Positions 50,098-59,546 of a stretch of 64,000 bases of DNA are shown piece by piece; within the stretch, counting starts at the first letter, position 1, and each line of letters starts with the position of its first letter. Origin of the DNA: Oscillibacter sp. (GTDB lineage Bacteria > Bacillota > Clostridia > Oscillospirales > Oscillospiraceae); the NCBI GenBank assembly GCA_022652815.1, contig JALCRR010000006.1, forward strand, positions 1-64,000. The letters are read 5' to 3'. The position numbers and the translations under genes were made by a program. Under the pieces are notes generated by a model. It saw only the letters and a list, made by a program, of their open reading frames with translations, had not been told where the DNA came from and did no database searches.

Positions 50098-53000
50098 TTA
50101 CAGGGAGAAGTAGTCCTTTGCGGCATCAAACAGGTGCAGGTCGTAGTTGCCCGACACGTTCTGATACAGGTCCGGCCCAATGCGCTCAGCGTGGCCCATC
50201 TTGCCGAACACCCGTCCGTCGGGAGAGGTGATGCCCTCAACCGCCCAGGCGGAGCCGTTGGGATTGAACGCGGCGTCCATGGTGGGCTTTCCGTCCAGAT
50301 CGACGTACTGCGTGGCGATCTGCCCGTTTTCAGCCAGCTGCTCCAAGAGCTCCGGCGCGCAGAGGAACCGCCCCTCGCCGTGGGAGATGGGCACGGAGAC
50401 CACATCGCCCACCTGCACCCCGGCCAGCCACGGCGAGCGGTTGGAGGCGATGCGGGTACGCACGATCTTCGACTGATGGCGTCCGATGACGTTGTAGGTT
50501 AGGGTGGGGCAGCGATCGTCGGTGTCGACGATCTCGCCGTACGGCACCAGCCCCAGCTTAATCAACGCCTGAAAGCCGTTGCAGATGCCGAGCATCAGAC
50601 CGTCCCGGTTTTTGAGAAGGTCGTAGGTGGCATCCTTCACGGCGCTGTTGCGGAAGAATGCCGTGATGAACTTGCCGGAGCCGTCCGGCTCATCGCCGCC
50701 GGAAAAACCGCCGGGCAGGAAGATCATCTGGCTGCACTTTGCCGCCTTGCAAAACCGTGCGGCGGAATCCGCAACGCCTTGGGCAGTCTTGTTGTTCAGC
50801 ACCAGAATCTCCGGCGCAAGCCCAGCCCGTTCGCAGGCGTGGGCGCTGTCATATTCGCAGTTGGTGCCGGGGAACACGGGAATCAGGACCTTCGGCTGCG
50901 CGACGCCCACCTTGGGGGCGGAGCGCAAAAACGCGGGAGCTTCCAGCGTGGGCACCGGCTCTGCCGCCACAGGTGCGCGCATGGGGAACACGTATTCCAG
51001 CGCACCGTCATACGGCGTTTCCAGCTCGGAAAGCGTCACGCGCTCACCCCGCGCCGTCAGCACGCCGTCGTCCGTCACGGTGCCGAGGACTGTACCCACA
51101 CCCAGCGGAGCGGTGCTTTCCAGCAAAATCGCAGCGGGCATCCGCTCAAAAAGCGGGGTGACGGAATCTGTGAAGGCAAAGCCCAGTCGATTGCCGAAGG
51201 CGGACTTCATGACAGAAGCCGCGATGCCGGCATTACCCACAACGCTGGCGCTAACCACCTTGCCGGAGGCAATGGCTGCCTCGGCGCGATCCAGCGTGGC
51301 GCGCAGATCATCGGGGACAGGCAGCCCATTTTCATCGCATTTGGGAATCAGCACGGTGACGGTGTTTCCTGCAGCCTTGAATTCGTTGGAGACGATCTTC
51401 TTTGTGTGGCCCACACCCACGGCGAAGGACACCAGCGTGGGGGGCACGTCCAGATCGTTGAAGGTGCCGGACATGGAGTCCTTGCCGCCGATGGCGGCGC
51501 ACTGCAAATCCAGCTGGGCGGAAAGTGCGCCCAGCAAAGCTGCAGCAGGCTTGCCCCAGCGCTTGGGGTCGCTGCCGAGCTTCTCAAAATACTCCTGGAA
51601 GGTGAGATAGCACGCACTGCGGTGACCACCGGCGGCAATCACCTTGGCGACGCTGTCCGCAACGGCCAGATAAGCGCCCCGATAGGGGGACTCGTCCATC
51701 ACGTAAGGGTCGCCACCCCATGCCATGATCGAGCAGGTGGTGGTGTCGTGACCCAAAACCGGCAGCTTGGCCGCCATGGCCTCTGCCGGGGTTTTCTGAT
51801 CCTTTCCGCCGAAGGGCATCAAGAGGGAGCCTGCCCCGATGGTGGAGTCAAACCGTTCGCAAAGTCCCTGCTTGGAGCAGACATTCAAGTCCCCTGCAAG
51901 GGTGAGCAGCGTTTCACGGAAGTTGCCCGACGGGGCAGCTTTGGGCGCCTTAGGTGCTTCCACCACAACGGTCGCTTCTCTCGAAGCGCCGTTGGTGTCC
52001 AAAAAGGCGCGGGAAAGGCTGACCACGGTCTGCCCACGGAACGTCATTTCCAAACGACCCGTGTCGGTGACGGTGGCAACAATGGTGGCCTCCAGATTTT
52101 CCTCGTCTGCGATTTCCATGAAGCGCTCGGCATCTTTTGCTTCGACTACTACAGCCATGCGCTCCTGAGATTCGGAGATGGCCAGCTCGGTTGCGTCCAG
52201 ACCCTCGTATTTTTTGGTCACCTTGTCCAGATTGATGGACAGGGAGTCTGCCAGCTCGCCCACGGCGACGGACACGCCGCCTGCGCCAAAGTCGTTGCAG
52301 CGCTTGATGAGCTTCACGGCTTCGCCGTGGCGGAACAGGCGCTGGAGCTTGCGTTCCTCCGGAGCGTTGCCCTTTTGCACCTCGGCGGAGCAGGTGGCAA
52401 CGGAGGCGGTATCGTGGCTTTTGGAGGAGCCGGTGGCGCCGCCGATGCCGTCGCGGCCGGTGCGCCCACCCAGCAGAATGACCACGTCGCCGGAAGTCGG
52501 CGTCTCCCGGCGGACATTGCCCGCAGGCACGGCACCAACCACGGCACCGATTTCCAGACGCTTGGCCGTGTAGCCGGGGTGATACATCTCGTCCACAAGA
52601 CCGGTGGCAAGGCCGATCTGGTTGCCGTAGGAGGAGTAGCCTTGGGCGGCTTTTTGCACAATGCGGCGCTGGGGCAGCTTGCCGGGCAGCGTCTGGCGCA
52701 GCGAGGCACGGGGATCGGCTGCGCCGGTGACGCGCATGGCCTGATAGACATAGCCCCGTCCGGCAAGGGGATCGCGGATGGCACCGCCAATGCAGGTCGC
52801 CGCACCGCCGAAGGGCTCAATTTCTGTGGGATGGTTGTGGGTCTCGTTCTTAAACAGCAGAAGCCAGGGCTTTTTCTCACCGTCCTCATCCACGTCGATC
52901 TTCACTGTGCAGGCGTTGATCTCCTCAGACTCGTCCAAATTGGTGAGATACCCGGTCTTTTTCAGATATTTTGCGCCCCGGGTAGCCATGTCCATCAGCG

Positions 53001-53787
53001 TGACGGGCTTGGCACCGGCGTTGGTTTCCTCCCGGACAGCCAGATAGCGGTCATATGCCGCCTTGGCAGCAGGGTCTGCAAAGGAAAAGTCCTTCAGATG
53101 GGTGGAGAAGGTGGTGTGGCGGCAGTGATCGGACCAGTAGGTGTCCAGAATCCGGATTTCCGTGATGGTGGGATCCCGACCCTCCTCGGCAAAATAGGCC
53201 CGGCAGCATTTGAGATCGTTCAAATCCATAGCAAGACCCAGAGAATCCACCAATTCGGAAAGCATATCATCGCTCATCGCCGTAAAGCCTGTGAGAATCT
53301 CCGGCGCCTGGGGCAGTTCTACGGTCATGGTCAGGGATTCCGGCAGGTCGAGGGAGGCCTCTCTTGCCTCTACGGGGTTAATGACATAACCCTTGATGGC
53401 TGCAAGATCGTCCTGCGTCAGTGCCCCGGAGAGAAGATATACCCGGGCAGTGCGGACGGCGGGCTTTTCTCCCGCCAGCAGCAGCTGAATGCACGCGGCG
53501 GCGGAGTCTGCCCGCTGGTCAAACTGACCGGGCAGATATTCTACGGCAAAGGTAATGCCGTCATGTGCGGGCAAAGAGTCCATGGTATCGTCCAGCTGGG
53601 GCTCGGAAAAGACAAACTCCACCGCACGGCGGAAGCCCTCTTCGTCCAGACCCTCTGCGTCATAGCGGTTCAAAAGGCGCAGGGCAGTCAGATGCTCCAC
53701 ACCCAAAAGGGTGCGCAGCTCCTTGAAAAGGCCGTCGGCCTCCTGACGAAGCGCCTTCTTTTTCTCCACATAAATCCGTTTTACCAT
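50098..53787 (-). CDS. purL: Phosphoribosylformylglycinamidine synthase, large single-chain form
   Basis: The 1229-residue enzyme converts FGAR to FGAM with glutamine and ATP. It fuses the PurS-like N-terminus, the PurL synthase core (about 180-940; SDHCRHTTFSTHLKDFSF, NETHNHPTEIEPFGGAATCI, GGTGRDGIGGATGSS-like loop) and a C-terminal glutaminase (about 965-1229). The glutaminase has the nucleophile Cys in LMLGICNGFQALIKLGLVPY and His/Glu in ISHGEGRF. It is the clostridial long type, and no separate purS or purQ is seen. It is last in the operon, 3 bases after purD. Confidence 0.96.
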   Translation of the reverse strand: MVKRIYVEKKKALRQEADGLFKELRTLLGVEHLTALRLLNRYDAEGLDEEGFRRAVEFVFSEPQLDDTMDSLPAHDGITFAVEYLPGQFDQRADSAAACIQLLLAGEKPAVRTARVYLLSGALTQDDLAAIKGYVINPVEAREASLDLPESLTMTVELPQAPEILTGFTAMSDDMLSELVDSLGLAMDLNDLKCCRAYFAEEGRDPTITEIRILDTYWSDHCRHTTFSTHLKDFSFADPAAKAAYDRYLAVREETNAGAKPVTLMDMATRGAKYLKKTGYLTNLDESEEINACTVKIDVDEDGEKKPWLLLFKNETHNHPTEIEPFGGAATCIGGAIRDPLAGRGYVYQAMRVTGAADPRASLRQTLPGKLPQRRIVQKAAQGYSSYGNQIGLATGLVDEMYHPGYTAKRLEIGAVVGAVPAGNVRRETPTSGDVVILLGGRTGRDGIGGATGSSKSHDTASVATCSAEVQKGNAPEERKLQRLFRHGEAVKLIKRCNDFGAGGVSVAVGELADSLSINLDKVTKKYEGLDATELAISESQERMAVVVEAKDAERFMEIADEENLEATIVATVTDTGRLEMTFRGQTVVSLSRAFLDTNGASREATVVVEAPKAPKAAPSGNFRETLLTLAGDLNVCSKQGLCERFDSTIGAGSLLMPFGGKDQKTPAEAMAAKLPVLGHDTTTCSIMAWGGDPYVMDESPYRGAYLAVADSVAKVIAAGGHRSACYLTFQEYFEKLGSDPKRWGKPAAALLGALSAQLDLQCAAIGGKDSMSGTFNDLDVPPTLVSFAVGVGHTKKIVSNEFKAAGNTVTVLIPKCDENGLPVPDDLRATLDRAEAAIASGKVVSASVVGNAGIAASVMKSAFGNRLGFAFTDSVTPLFERMPAAILLESTAPLGVGTVLGTVTDDGVLTARGERVTLSELETPYDGALEYVFPMRAPVAAEPVPTLEAPAFLRSAPKVGVAQPKVLIPVFPGTNCEYDSAHACERAGLAPEILVLNNKTAQGVADSAARFCKAAKCSQMIFLPGGFSGGDEPDGSGKFITAFFRNSAVKDATYDLLKNRDGLMLGICNGFQALIKLGLVPYGEIVDTDDRCPTLTYNVIGRHQSKIVRTRIASNRSPWLAGVQVGDVVSVPISHGEGRFLCAPELLEQLAENGQIATQYVDLDGKPTMDAAFNPNGSAWAVEGITSPDGRVFGKMGHAERIGPDLYQNVSGNYDLHLFDAAKDYFSL

Positions 53788-53790
53788 CGC

Positions 53791-55068
53791 TTATTGCTCC
53801 TCCCCGCGCAGCGCCCGCTGACCAATGTCGTGTCTCATAAAGGCACCTTCAAAATAGATGGAATCTGCGGCGGCATACGCCCGGTTCAGCGCCGCTTTCA
53901 GCGTGGGGGCTGCTGCCGTGACGCCCAGCACCCGTCCACCGGAAGTGACAAGGCTTTGCCCTTGCAGCTTATCGCCGGCATGGTAGACGGTTACATCCTC
54001 CGGCAGGTTGGACGGGATAAAAATGGTCTTGCCCTTTTCATAGTGCTCCGGGTAGCCGCCGGAGGCCAGAATGACGCAGGCTGCTACGCCGTCGTGCCAT
54101 TCCACGTCCAGCGTGTCCAGCGTTTCATTTTCCACGGAGCGCATAATTGTCAGAAGATCGGTTTTTAAAAGCGGCAGGACAACCTGCGTCTCCGGATCGC
54201 CGAAGCGGCAGTTGTACTCAATCACCTTGGGACCGTCCGGCGTCAGCATCAGACCAAAGTACAGGCAGCCCTTGAAGGGGCAGCCCTCTGCGCACATGGC
54301 GGCGAGGGTGGGCAGGAAAATGGTGTCCATGCAGACCGCCGCAATGTCGCGCGTGTAGTACGGATTGGGGGCAATGGTGCCCATGCCGCCGGTGTTCAGT
54401 CCGGTGTCGCCGTCTCCGGCACGCTTATGATCCATGGAGGAAACCATGGGGCGAATGGCCGTACCGTCTGTAAAGGCCAGAACGCTGACCTCCGGGCCGG
54501 TGAGGAATTCCTCCACCACAACCTGTGCACCGGACTCGCCGAACACCTTGTCCTCCATAATGGCTTTGATGGCGGCTTCCGCCTCGGCAAAGCTCTGGGG
54601 AATGAGCACGCCTTTGCCCAGCGCCAGGCCGTCGGCCTTGATGACAATGGGGTATTTCGCGCTGCGCAGATAGGAAAGCGCCGCCTCCGGCGCTTCAAAC
54701 ACCTGATAATCCGCAGTGGGAATGCCGTACTTTTTCATCAATCCCTTGGAAAAAACCTTGCTGGATTCAATTCGGGCGGCCTTGGCGTCGGGGCCGAAGC
54801 AGGGAATCCCCGCCTCATGCAGCCGATCCACGCAGCCCAGCGCCAGCGGGTCGTCCGGTGCCACAACCGCAAAATCAATGTCATGGGTCTTGGCAAAGCT
54901 CACAATGCCGGAAATGTCCTTGGTTCCGATTTCCGGCATGCACACCGCGTCGGCGGCAATGCCGCCGTTGCCGGGCAGTGCGTAAATCGTCTCGACCTCC
55001 GGGTTTTCCTTCAGCTTTTTAATAAGGGCGTGTTCGCGGCCACCGCCGCCGACGACCAGAAGATTCAT
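53791..55068 (-). CDS. purD: Phosphoribosylamine--glycine ligase (GAR synthetase)
   Basis: The 425-residue ATP-grasp enzyme starts MNLLVVGGGGREHALIKKLK. VVVEEFLTGPEVSVLAFTDG and MDHKRAGDGDTGLNTGGMGT are the PurD signatures, and FGLMLTPDGPKVIEYNCRFG holds the metal-binding acidic residues. It makes GAR from phosphoribosylamine and glycine. It lies 21 bases after purN. Confidence 0.97.
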   Translation of the reverse strand: MNLLVVGGGGREHALIKKLKENPEVETIYALPGNGGIAADAVCMPEIGTKDISGIVSFAKTHDIDFAVVAPDDPLALGCVDRLHEAGIPCFGPDAKAARIESSKVFSKGLMKKYGIPTADYQVFEAPEAALSYLRSAKYPIVIKADGLALGKGVLIPQSFAEAEAAIKAIMEDKVFGESGAQVVVEEFLTGPEVSVLAFTDGTAIRPMVSSMDHKRAGDGDTGLNTGGMGTIAPNPYYTRDIAAVCMDTIFLPTLAAMCAEGCPFKGCLYFGLMLTPDGPKVIEYNCRFGDPETQVVLPLLKTDLLTIMRSVENETLDTLDVEWHDGVAACVILASGGYPEHYEKGKTIFIPSNLPEDVTVYHAGDKLQGQSLVTSGGRVLGVTAAAPTLKAALNRAYAAADSIYFEGAFMRHDIGQRALRGEEQ

Positions 55069-55089
55069 AAGGTGTTCCTCCGCGCTTTT

Positions 55090-55707
55090 TTATCGTGATG
55101 CTGGTTCCTGTGTAAGCCTTTGGGCAAGCAGCTCTGCCGCCTGCGGAAGCAGAACCCATTCGGCCTGCTCCATGACGCGCTTTTGCAGAATTTCCGGCGT
55201 GTCGCCGGGCAAAATTTCCACGGCTTTTTGAAGCAAAATGGTTCCGCCGTCTGGAATTTCGTTGACAAAGTGGACGGTGGCGCCGGTGACTTTTACGCCC
55301 CGCGCCAGTGCCGCCTCGTGGACCTTTAATCCGTAAAAACCCTTTCCGCAAAACGACGGAATTAAGGACGGATGGATATTCAGAATTTTTTCCGGCCACT
55401 GTTTCACAAAATTTTCAGACAAAATAGAGAGAAAACCGGCTAAAATCAGAAAATCTACCCCGAAATCCTGGAGCTTTTGTGACAGTAATTTTTCAAAATA
55501 CTCCTGGGGGGTATCTTTTTTCGGAATGCACACAGCGGGCACGCCGTGCTTTTCCGCCCGGGTCAGCGCGTAGGCGCTGGGGTTGCCCGAAACCACCAGA
55601 ACGATCTCCCCGTGGGGGAGTTCACCGCGCTCCTGCGCCAGCAGAAGATGCTCCAGATTGGTGCCGCCGCCGGAAACCAGCACGGCAATTCTTGCCTTTT
55701 TCAGCAT
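55090..55707 (-). CDS. purN: Phosphoribosylglycinamide formyltransferase (folate-dependent)
   Basis: The 205-residue GAR transformylase starts MLKKARIAVLVSGGGTNLEH. It has the catalytic motif GFLSILSENFVKQWPEKILN IHPSLIPSF (Asn/His) and the Asp in VTGATVHFVNEIPDGGTILL. It uses 10-formyl-THF, which FolD helps supply. Its start overlaps the purM stop by 7 bases. Confidence 0.96.
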   Translation of the reverse strand: MLKKARIAVLVSGGGTNLEHLLLAQERGELPHGEIVLVVSGNPSAYALTRAEKHGVPAVCIPKKDTPQEYFEKLLSQKLQDFGVDFLILAGFLSILSENFVKQWPEKILNIHPSLIPSFCGKGFYGLKVHEAALARGVKVTGATVHFVNEIPDGGTILLQKAVEILPGDTPEILQKRVMEQAEWVLLPQAAELLAQRLTQEPASR

Positions 55708-56735
55708 AGGGCAATCTTCTCCTCGCCGGCGGCAATCTCACCGATTGCGTAGGCATTACATCCACTGCTTTGCAGCGCTTTCAGCGCATCGTCCGCGTCG
55801 TCTCTTTTTACGATGATCGCCATGCCCACTCCCATGTTGTAGGTGTTGAACATATCCCGCTCGGGAATTTCGCCGGCGGATTGCAGCATGGAGAAAATGG
55901 GCGGAATTTTAATGGCGGCTTTTTCAATTTTTGCGCACAGACCGTTGGGAACAGACCGGGGAATGTTTTCAAAAAATCCGCCGCCGGTGATGTGGCTGAT
56001 GCCGTGAATTTCTGCCGCCGCAAGGCAGGCGAGAATTGGCTTGACATAGATCACGGTGGGGGTCAAAAGCGCCTCGCCCAGTGTCTGGCCCAGGTCTGCG
56101 CAGTAGGCGGAAAGATCGGCGTGCTCCACGTCGAACACCTTGCGCACCAAGGAATAGCCGTTGGAGTGAATGCCGGAGGAGGGCAGGGCGAGAATTACGT
56201 CGCCCGCCGCCATCTTCGTGTGATCGACCACCTTGGACTTATCCACAACGCCGACGGAAAAGCCCGCCACGTCGTAGTCATCCGCAGCCATCATGCCCGG
56301 GTGCTCAGCGGTTTCGCCGCCGATGAGGGCGCAGCCGGACTGCACGCAGCCCTCGGCAACGCCGGAGACGATGGCGGCCACCTTTTCCGGGTCATTTTTG
56401 CCAATAGCGATGTAATCGAGGAAGAAGAGGGGCTTGGCGCCGCAGCAGATAATGTCGTTGACGCACATGGCCACGGCGTCGATGCCGATGGTGTCGTGCT
56501 TGTCCAAAAGCTCGGCAATGCGGAGCTTGGTGCCGACGCCGTCGGTGCCGGAGACAAAAACCGGCTCGCGCATCCCGGAAAGATCCGGCATGAACAGGCC
56601 GCCGAAGCCACCGATGTCGGATACTACGCCGGGAATCATCGTGCGGTCCACATACTTGCGCATGAGCTTCACGCCTTCATAGCCGGCCTCAATATTGACG
56701 CCGGAGTCCCGATAGCTGTCAGAAAAACTACGCAT
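55701..56735 (-). CDS. purM: Phosphoribosylformylglycinamidine cyclo-ligase (AIR synthetase)
   Basis: The 344-residue enzyme starts MRSFSDSYRDSGVNIEAGYE (AAGGAG 10 bases upstream; the in-frame extension to 56816 lies inside purF). The signatures are VSGTDGVGTKLRIAEL, DIICCGAKPLFFLDYIAIGK, GGETAEHPGMMAADDYDVAG and HITGGGFFENIPR. It makes AIR from FGAM. It overlaps purF by 8 bases. Confidence 0.96.
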   Translation of the reverse strand: MRSFSDSYRDSGVNIEAGYEGVKLMRKYVDRTMIPGVVSDIGGFGGLFMPDLSGMREPVFVSGTDGVGTKLRIAELLDKHDTIGIDAVAMCVNDIICCGAKPLFFLDYIAIGKNDPEKVAAIVSGVAEGCVQSGCALIGGETAEHPGMMAADDYDVAGFSVGVVDKSKVVDHTKMAAGDVILALPSSGIHSNGYSLVRKVFDVEHADLSAYCADLGQTLGEALLTPTVIYVKPILACLAAAEIHGISHITGGGFFENIPRSVPNGLCAKIEKAAIKIPPIFSMLQSAGEIPERDMFNTYNMGVGMAIIVKRDDADDALKALQSSGCNAYAIGEIAAGEEKIALC

Positions 56736-58212
56736 GTGCGTTTTTCTCCTTTTCACTGATCTTACATTCAAAGCGATTTTTGCCGCCGCACTTGGGCACG
56801 GCGGTGGGATAGCCACCGCCGAAGCAGGCGGTGCAGAAGCCGCATTCCGTGTTGTCGGCCAGCTTCACCACGTCCTCGCGGCTCAAGTAGCCCAGAGAGT
56901 CCACGCCGATGATTTCGGCAATTTCGTCCACGGAGTGGTTGTTGGCAATGAGCTTGCTGGGATCGTCAATATCGGTGCCATAATAGCAGGCGGCCACAAA
57001 GGGAGGCGCAGACACCCGCATGTGGATTTCTTTGGCACCGGCCTTGCGCAGAAGGTCAATGGTGCGCCGGCAGGTGGTGCCGCGGACAATGGAGTCGTCA
57101 ATCAGCACGACGCGCTTGCCCTCCACCACCGAGCGGATGGGGTTGAGCTTTATGTTGACCTCATTTTCCCGCATGGCCTGGGTGGGAGAGATGAACGTGC
57201 GACCAATGTACTTGTTCTTGATAAAGCCCATGCCGTAAGGAATGCCGCTCTGCCGGGCATAGCCTAGCGCGGCGTCCAGTCCGGAATCCGGCACACCCAC
57301 TACCACGTCGGCTTGAACGGGATGTTCCAGCGCCAGAAATGCGCCGGCCCGCTGACGGGCAACATGGACGGAGGAACCGTCGATCACGGAGTCGGGGCGG
57401 GCAAAATAGATAAACTCAAAGACGCACAGGCACTTGGGCTCCTTGCCACAGTGGGAAGTGTCCGATTTGACGCCGGACTTGTCCGCCACCACGATTTCGC
57501 CGGGCAGAATATCCCGCTCAAATCTGGCGCCGATGGCGTCCAGCGCGCAGGTTTCCGAGGTGAACACCACCGACCCGTCCTTCATGCGGCCCATGCACAG
57601 GGGGCGAAAGCCGTGGGGGTCCCGGACGGCGATGAGCTTGGAGGGGGAGGAAATCACCAGCGAGTACGCGCCCACAATGCGCTCCATGGCGGCGGAGACG
57701 GCCTCCTCAATAGAGGCGTGGGTCAATCGCTCCTGCACGATGATGTGGGCAATGACCTCCGAGTCCGTGGTGGACTGGAAGATGGAACCGCGGCTCTCTA
57801 GTTCCTCCCGCAGCTCCTGTGAGTTTACAAGGTTGCCATTGTGGGCAAGCGCCATGCGGCCCTTGCGGTGATTGACCACGATGGGCTGGGCGTTGTTGCG
57901 GTCGGTGATGCCGGTGGTGCCGTAGCGCACATGACCTACGGCAATGTTGCCGGCGCCGAGGGTTGCAAGTCTCCCGGCGGGGAACACCTCGTTGACAAGG
58001 CCAATGTCCCGGTAGGAGGTGAAAAGGCCATCGTCATTGACCACGATGCCGGCACTCTCCTGCCCGCGGTGCTGCAAGGCGTAAAGCGCGTAATAGGCAA
58101 GGCTTGCCACATCCTGTGTCGTTTCGGAATAGACGCCGAACACGCCGCATTCCTCGTGCAGATGCCGATCGGAAAGGACGGGACGATTCAAAGAGGGAAC
58201 CGTATTATTCAT
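56728..58212 (-). CDS. purF: Amidophosphoribosyltransferase
   Basis: The 494-residue first enzyme of the pathway makes phosphoribosylamine. A short propeptide precedes the nucleophile Cys in EECGVFGVYSETTQDV. LQHRGQESAGIV and GHVRYGTTGI are class-II glutaminase motifs, the PRPP loop is VVLIDDSIVRGTTCRRTIDL. Cys residues at KCLCVFEF and ECGFCTACFGGGYP match the Bacillus-type 4Fe-4S enzyme, which is oxygen-sensitive. It overlaps purC by 8 bases. Confidence 0.97.
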   Translation of the reverse strand: MNNTVPSLNRPVLSDRHLHEECGVFGVYSETTQDVASLAYYALYALQHRGQESAGIVVNDDGLFTSYRDIGLVNEVFPAGRLATLGAGNIAVGHVRYGTTGITDRNNAQPIVVNHRKGRMALAHNGNLVNSQELREELESRGSIFQSTTDSEVIAHIIVQERLTHASIEEAVSAAMERIVGAYSLVISSPSKLIAVRDPHGFRPLCMGRMKDGSVVFTSETCALDAIGARFERDILPGEIVVADKSGVKSDTSHCGKEPKCLCVFEFIYFARPDSVIDGSSVHVARQRAGAFLALEHPVQADVVVGVPDSGLDAALGYARQSGIPYGMGFIKNKYIGRTFISPTQAMRENEVNIKLNPIRSVVEGKRVVLIDDSIVRGTTCRRTIDLLRKAGAKEIHMRVSAPPFVAACYYGTDIDDPSKLIANNHSVDEIAEIIGVDSLGYLSREDVVKLADNTECGFCTACFGGGYPTAVPKCGGKNRFECKISEKEKNAHA

Positions 58213-58918
58213 GGGCCAGCAGACGGTTCATGACCTCGGTGTAGGCATCTTCCACACCGCCCATGTCGCGGCGGAAACGGTCCTTGTCCAGCTTTTCGTT
58301 GGTTTTGGAGTCCCACAGGCGGCAGGTGTCGGGGCTGATCTCGTCGGCCAGAACAATGGTGCCGTCGGAGAGCTTGCCGAATTCCAGCTTAAAATCCACC
58401 AGCGTGACACCGCAGTCTGCCCAGAAGGCTTTCAGCACATCGTTGACGCCGAAGGAATACTTCTTGATGGTGTCGATTTCCTCACGGGTGGCCAGCTTCA
58501 GCGCCAGTGCATGATACTCGTTGAGCAGGGGATCATCCAGTGCGTCGCACTTATAGGAAAACTCGATGGTGGGGGTCTCAAACACGATGCCCTCCTCCAC
58601 GCCGTAGCGGGAGGCGAAATGACCGGCGGAGATGTTGCGGACAATGACTTCCAGAGGGACGATGGAGACCTTCTTCACCAGCGTTTCCCGGTCAGAGAGC
58701 TCCTTGACGAAATGGGTGGGAATGCCGGCCTTTTCCATCTTCTGCATGAGAATGTTGGTCATCTTGTTGTTGATGACGCCCTTGCCGGAGATGGTGCCCT
58801 TCTTCTTGCCGTTGAGTGCGGTTGCGTCGTCCTTGTAATCCACGATAAAAAGCTCGGGATCGTCGGTCTTAAAAACTTTTTTTGCCTTGCCCTCGTATAC
58901 CTGTTCCAACTTCTGCAT
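58205..58918 (-). CDS. purC: Phosphoribosylaminoimidazole-succinocarboxamide synthase
   Basis: The 237-residue SAICAR synthetase starts MQKLEQVYEGKAKKVFKTDD. Motifs VPLEVIVRNISAGHFASRYG, LVDFKLEFGKLSDGTIVLAD and DEISPDTCRLWD are diagnostic. It ligates aspartate to CAIR. It lies 39 bases after purE. Confidence 0.97.
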   Translation of the reverse strand: MQKLEQVYEGKAKKVFKTDDPELFIVDYKDDATALNGKKKGTISGKGVINNKMTNILMQKMEKAGIPTHFVKELSDRETLVKKVSIVPLEVIVRNISAGHFASRYGVEEGIVFETPTIEFSYKCDALDDPLLNEYHALALKLATREEIDTIKKYSFGVNDVLKAFWADCGVTLVDFKLEFGKLSDGTIVLADEISPDTCRLWDSKTNEKLDKDRFRRDMGGVEDAYTEVMNRLLAHE

Positions 58919-58957
58919 CTTGTATTTCCTCCTGCTTATTTAAAAAGTTTTGTTGTT

Positions 58958-59452
58958 TTATTTGGAAAGCTCCGCTTGGAGCTTTGCGTCCTTATCGGCG
59001 ATGGCTTTTTCCATGTCCACCCGTGCATCTGCCAGCTTTTCCGCCAGTGCCTCATCGGTCACGGCCAGAATTTCCGCTGCCAGAACGGCGGCGTTTTTGG
59101 CACCGTTGAGTGCCACCGTGGCCACCGGAATGCCCGAGGGCATCTGAACCGTGGCCAGCAGGGCGTCCAGCCCGTCCATAGCGCCGCCCTTCATGGGAAT
59201 GCCTACCACAGGGAGCGTGGAGTTGGCAGCAAAGGCGCCTGCCAGATGCGCAGCCATGCCGGCGGCGCAGAGAATCACGCCAAACCCATTGGCACGGGCA
59301 GATTTTGCAAACTCCGCCGCTGCACCGGGCGTGCGGTGGGCAGAGAGGATGCGGGCTTCATACGGAATCCCGAAAGCGTCCAGCTGGGCGCAGGCGGCTT
59401 TGACCACGGGCCAGTCCGAATCACTGCCCATAATAACGGCAACTTTTTTCAT
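58958..59452 (-). CDS. purE: N5-carboxyaminoimidazole ribonucleotide mutase
   Basis: The 164-residue PurE starts MKKVAVIMGSDSDWPVVKAA and has AHRTPGAAAEFAKSARANGF, the active-site His region. No purK is adjacent, so it could be a class-II enzyme that uses CO2 directly, as in some anaerobes, or purK may be elsewhere. It is the first gene of the purine operon, about 60 bases from its promoter. Confidence 0.95.
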   Translation of the reverse strand: MKKVAVIMGSDSDWPVVKAACAQLDAFGIPYEARILSAHRTPGAAAEFAKSARANGFGVILCAAGMAAHLAGAFAANSTLPVVGIPMKGGAMDGLDALLATVQMPSGIPVATVALNGAKNAAVLAAEILAVTDEALAEKLADARVDMEKAIADKDAKLQAELSK

Positions 59453-59517
59453 GGTATTGCACTTCCTTATAGCTGAAAGTAGTAAATAAAATAGGTAGTA
59501 CCTTTTACTGCATGCTT

Positions 59518-59546
59518 AGTATAGTGGATTTTACAAAATCCGACAA
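59518..59546 (-). promoter_or_regulatory. Promoter of the purine operon with an internal palindrome
   Basis: On the minus strand TTGTCG (59546-59541) and TATACT (59523-59518) are separated by 17 bases. GGATTTT-GT-AAAATCC, a perfect 16-base inverted repeat (59526-59541), fills the spacer and is a strong operator candidate. It does not look like the Bacillus PurR box, and no purine riboswitch fits in the roughly 60-base leader. Confidence 0.75.

Noticed and set aside
50779-54168. A 1129-codon open frame on the plus strand, antisense to purL/purD
   Set aside because: It is a shadow of codon bias in the GC-rich purL and purD genes; the translation is Gly/His/Leu-rich with no domains, and both sense genes are complete and conserved.
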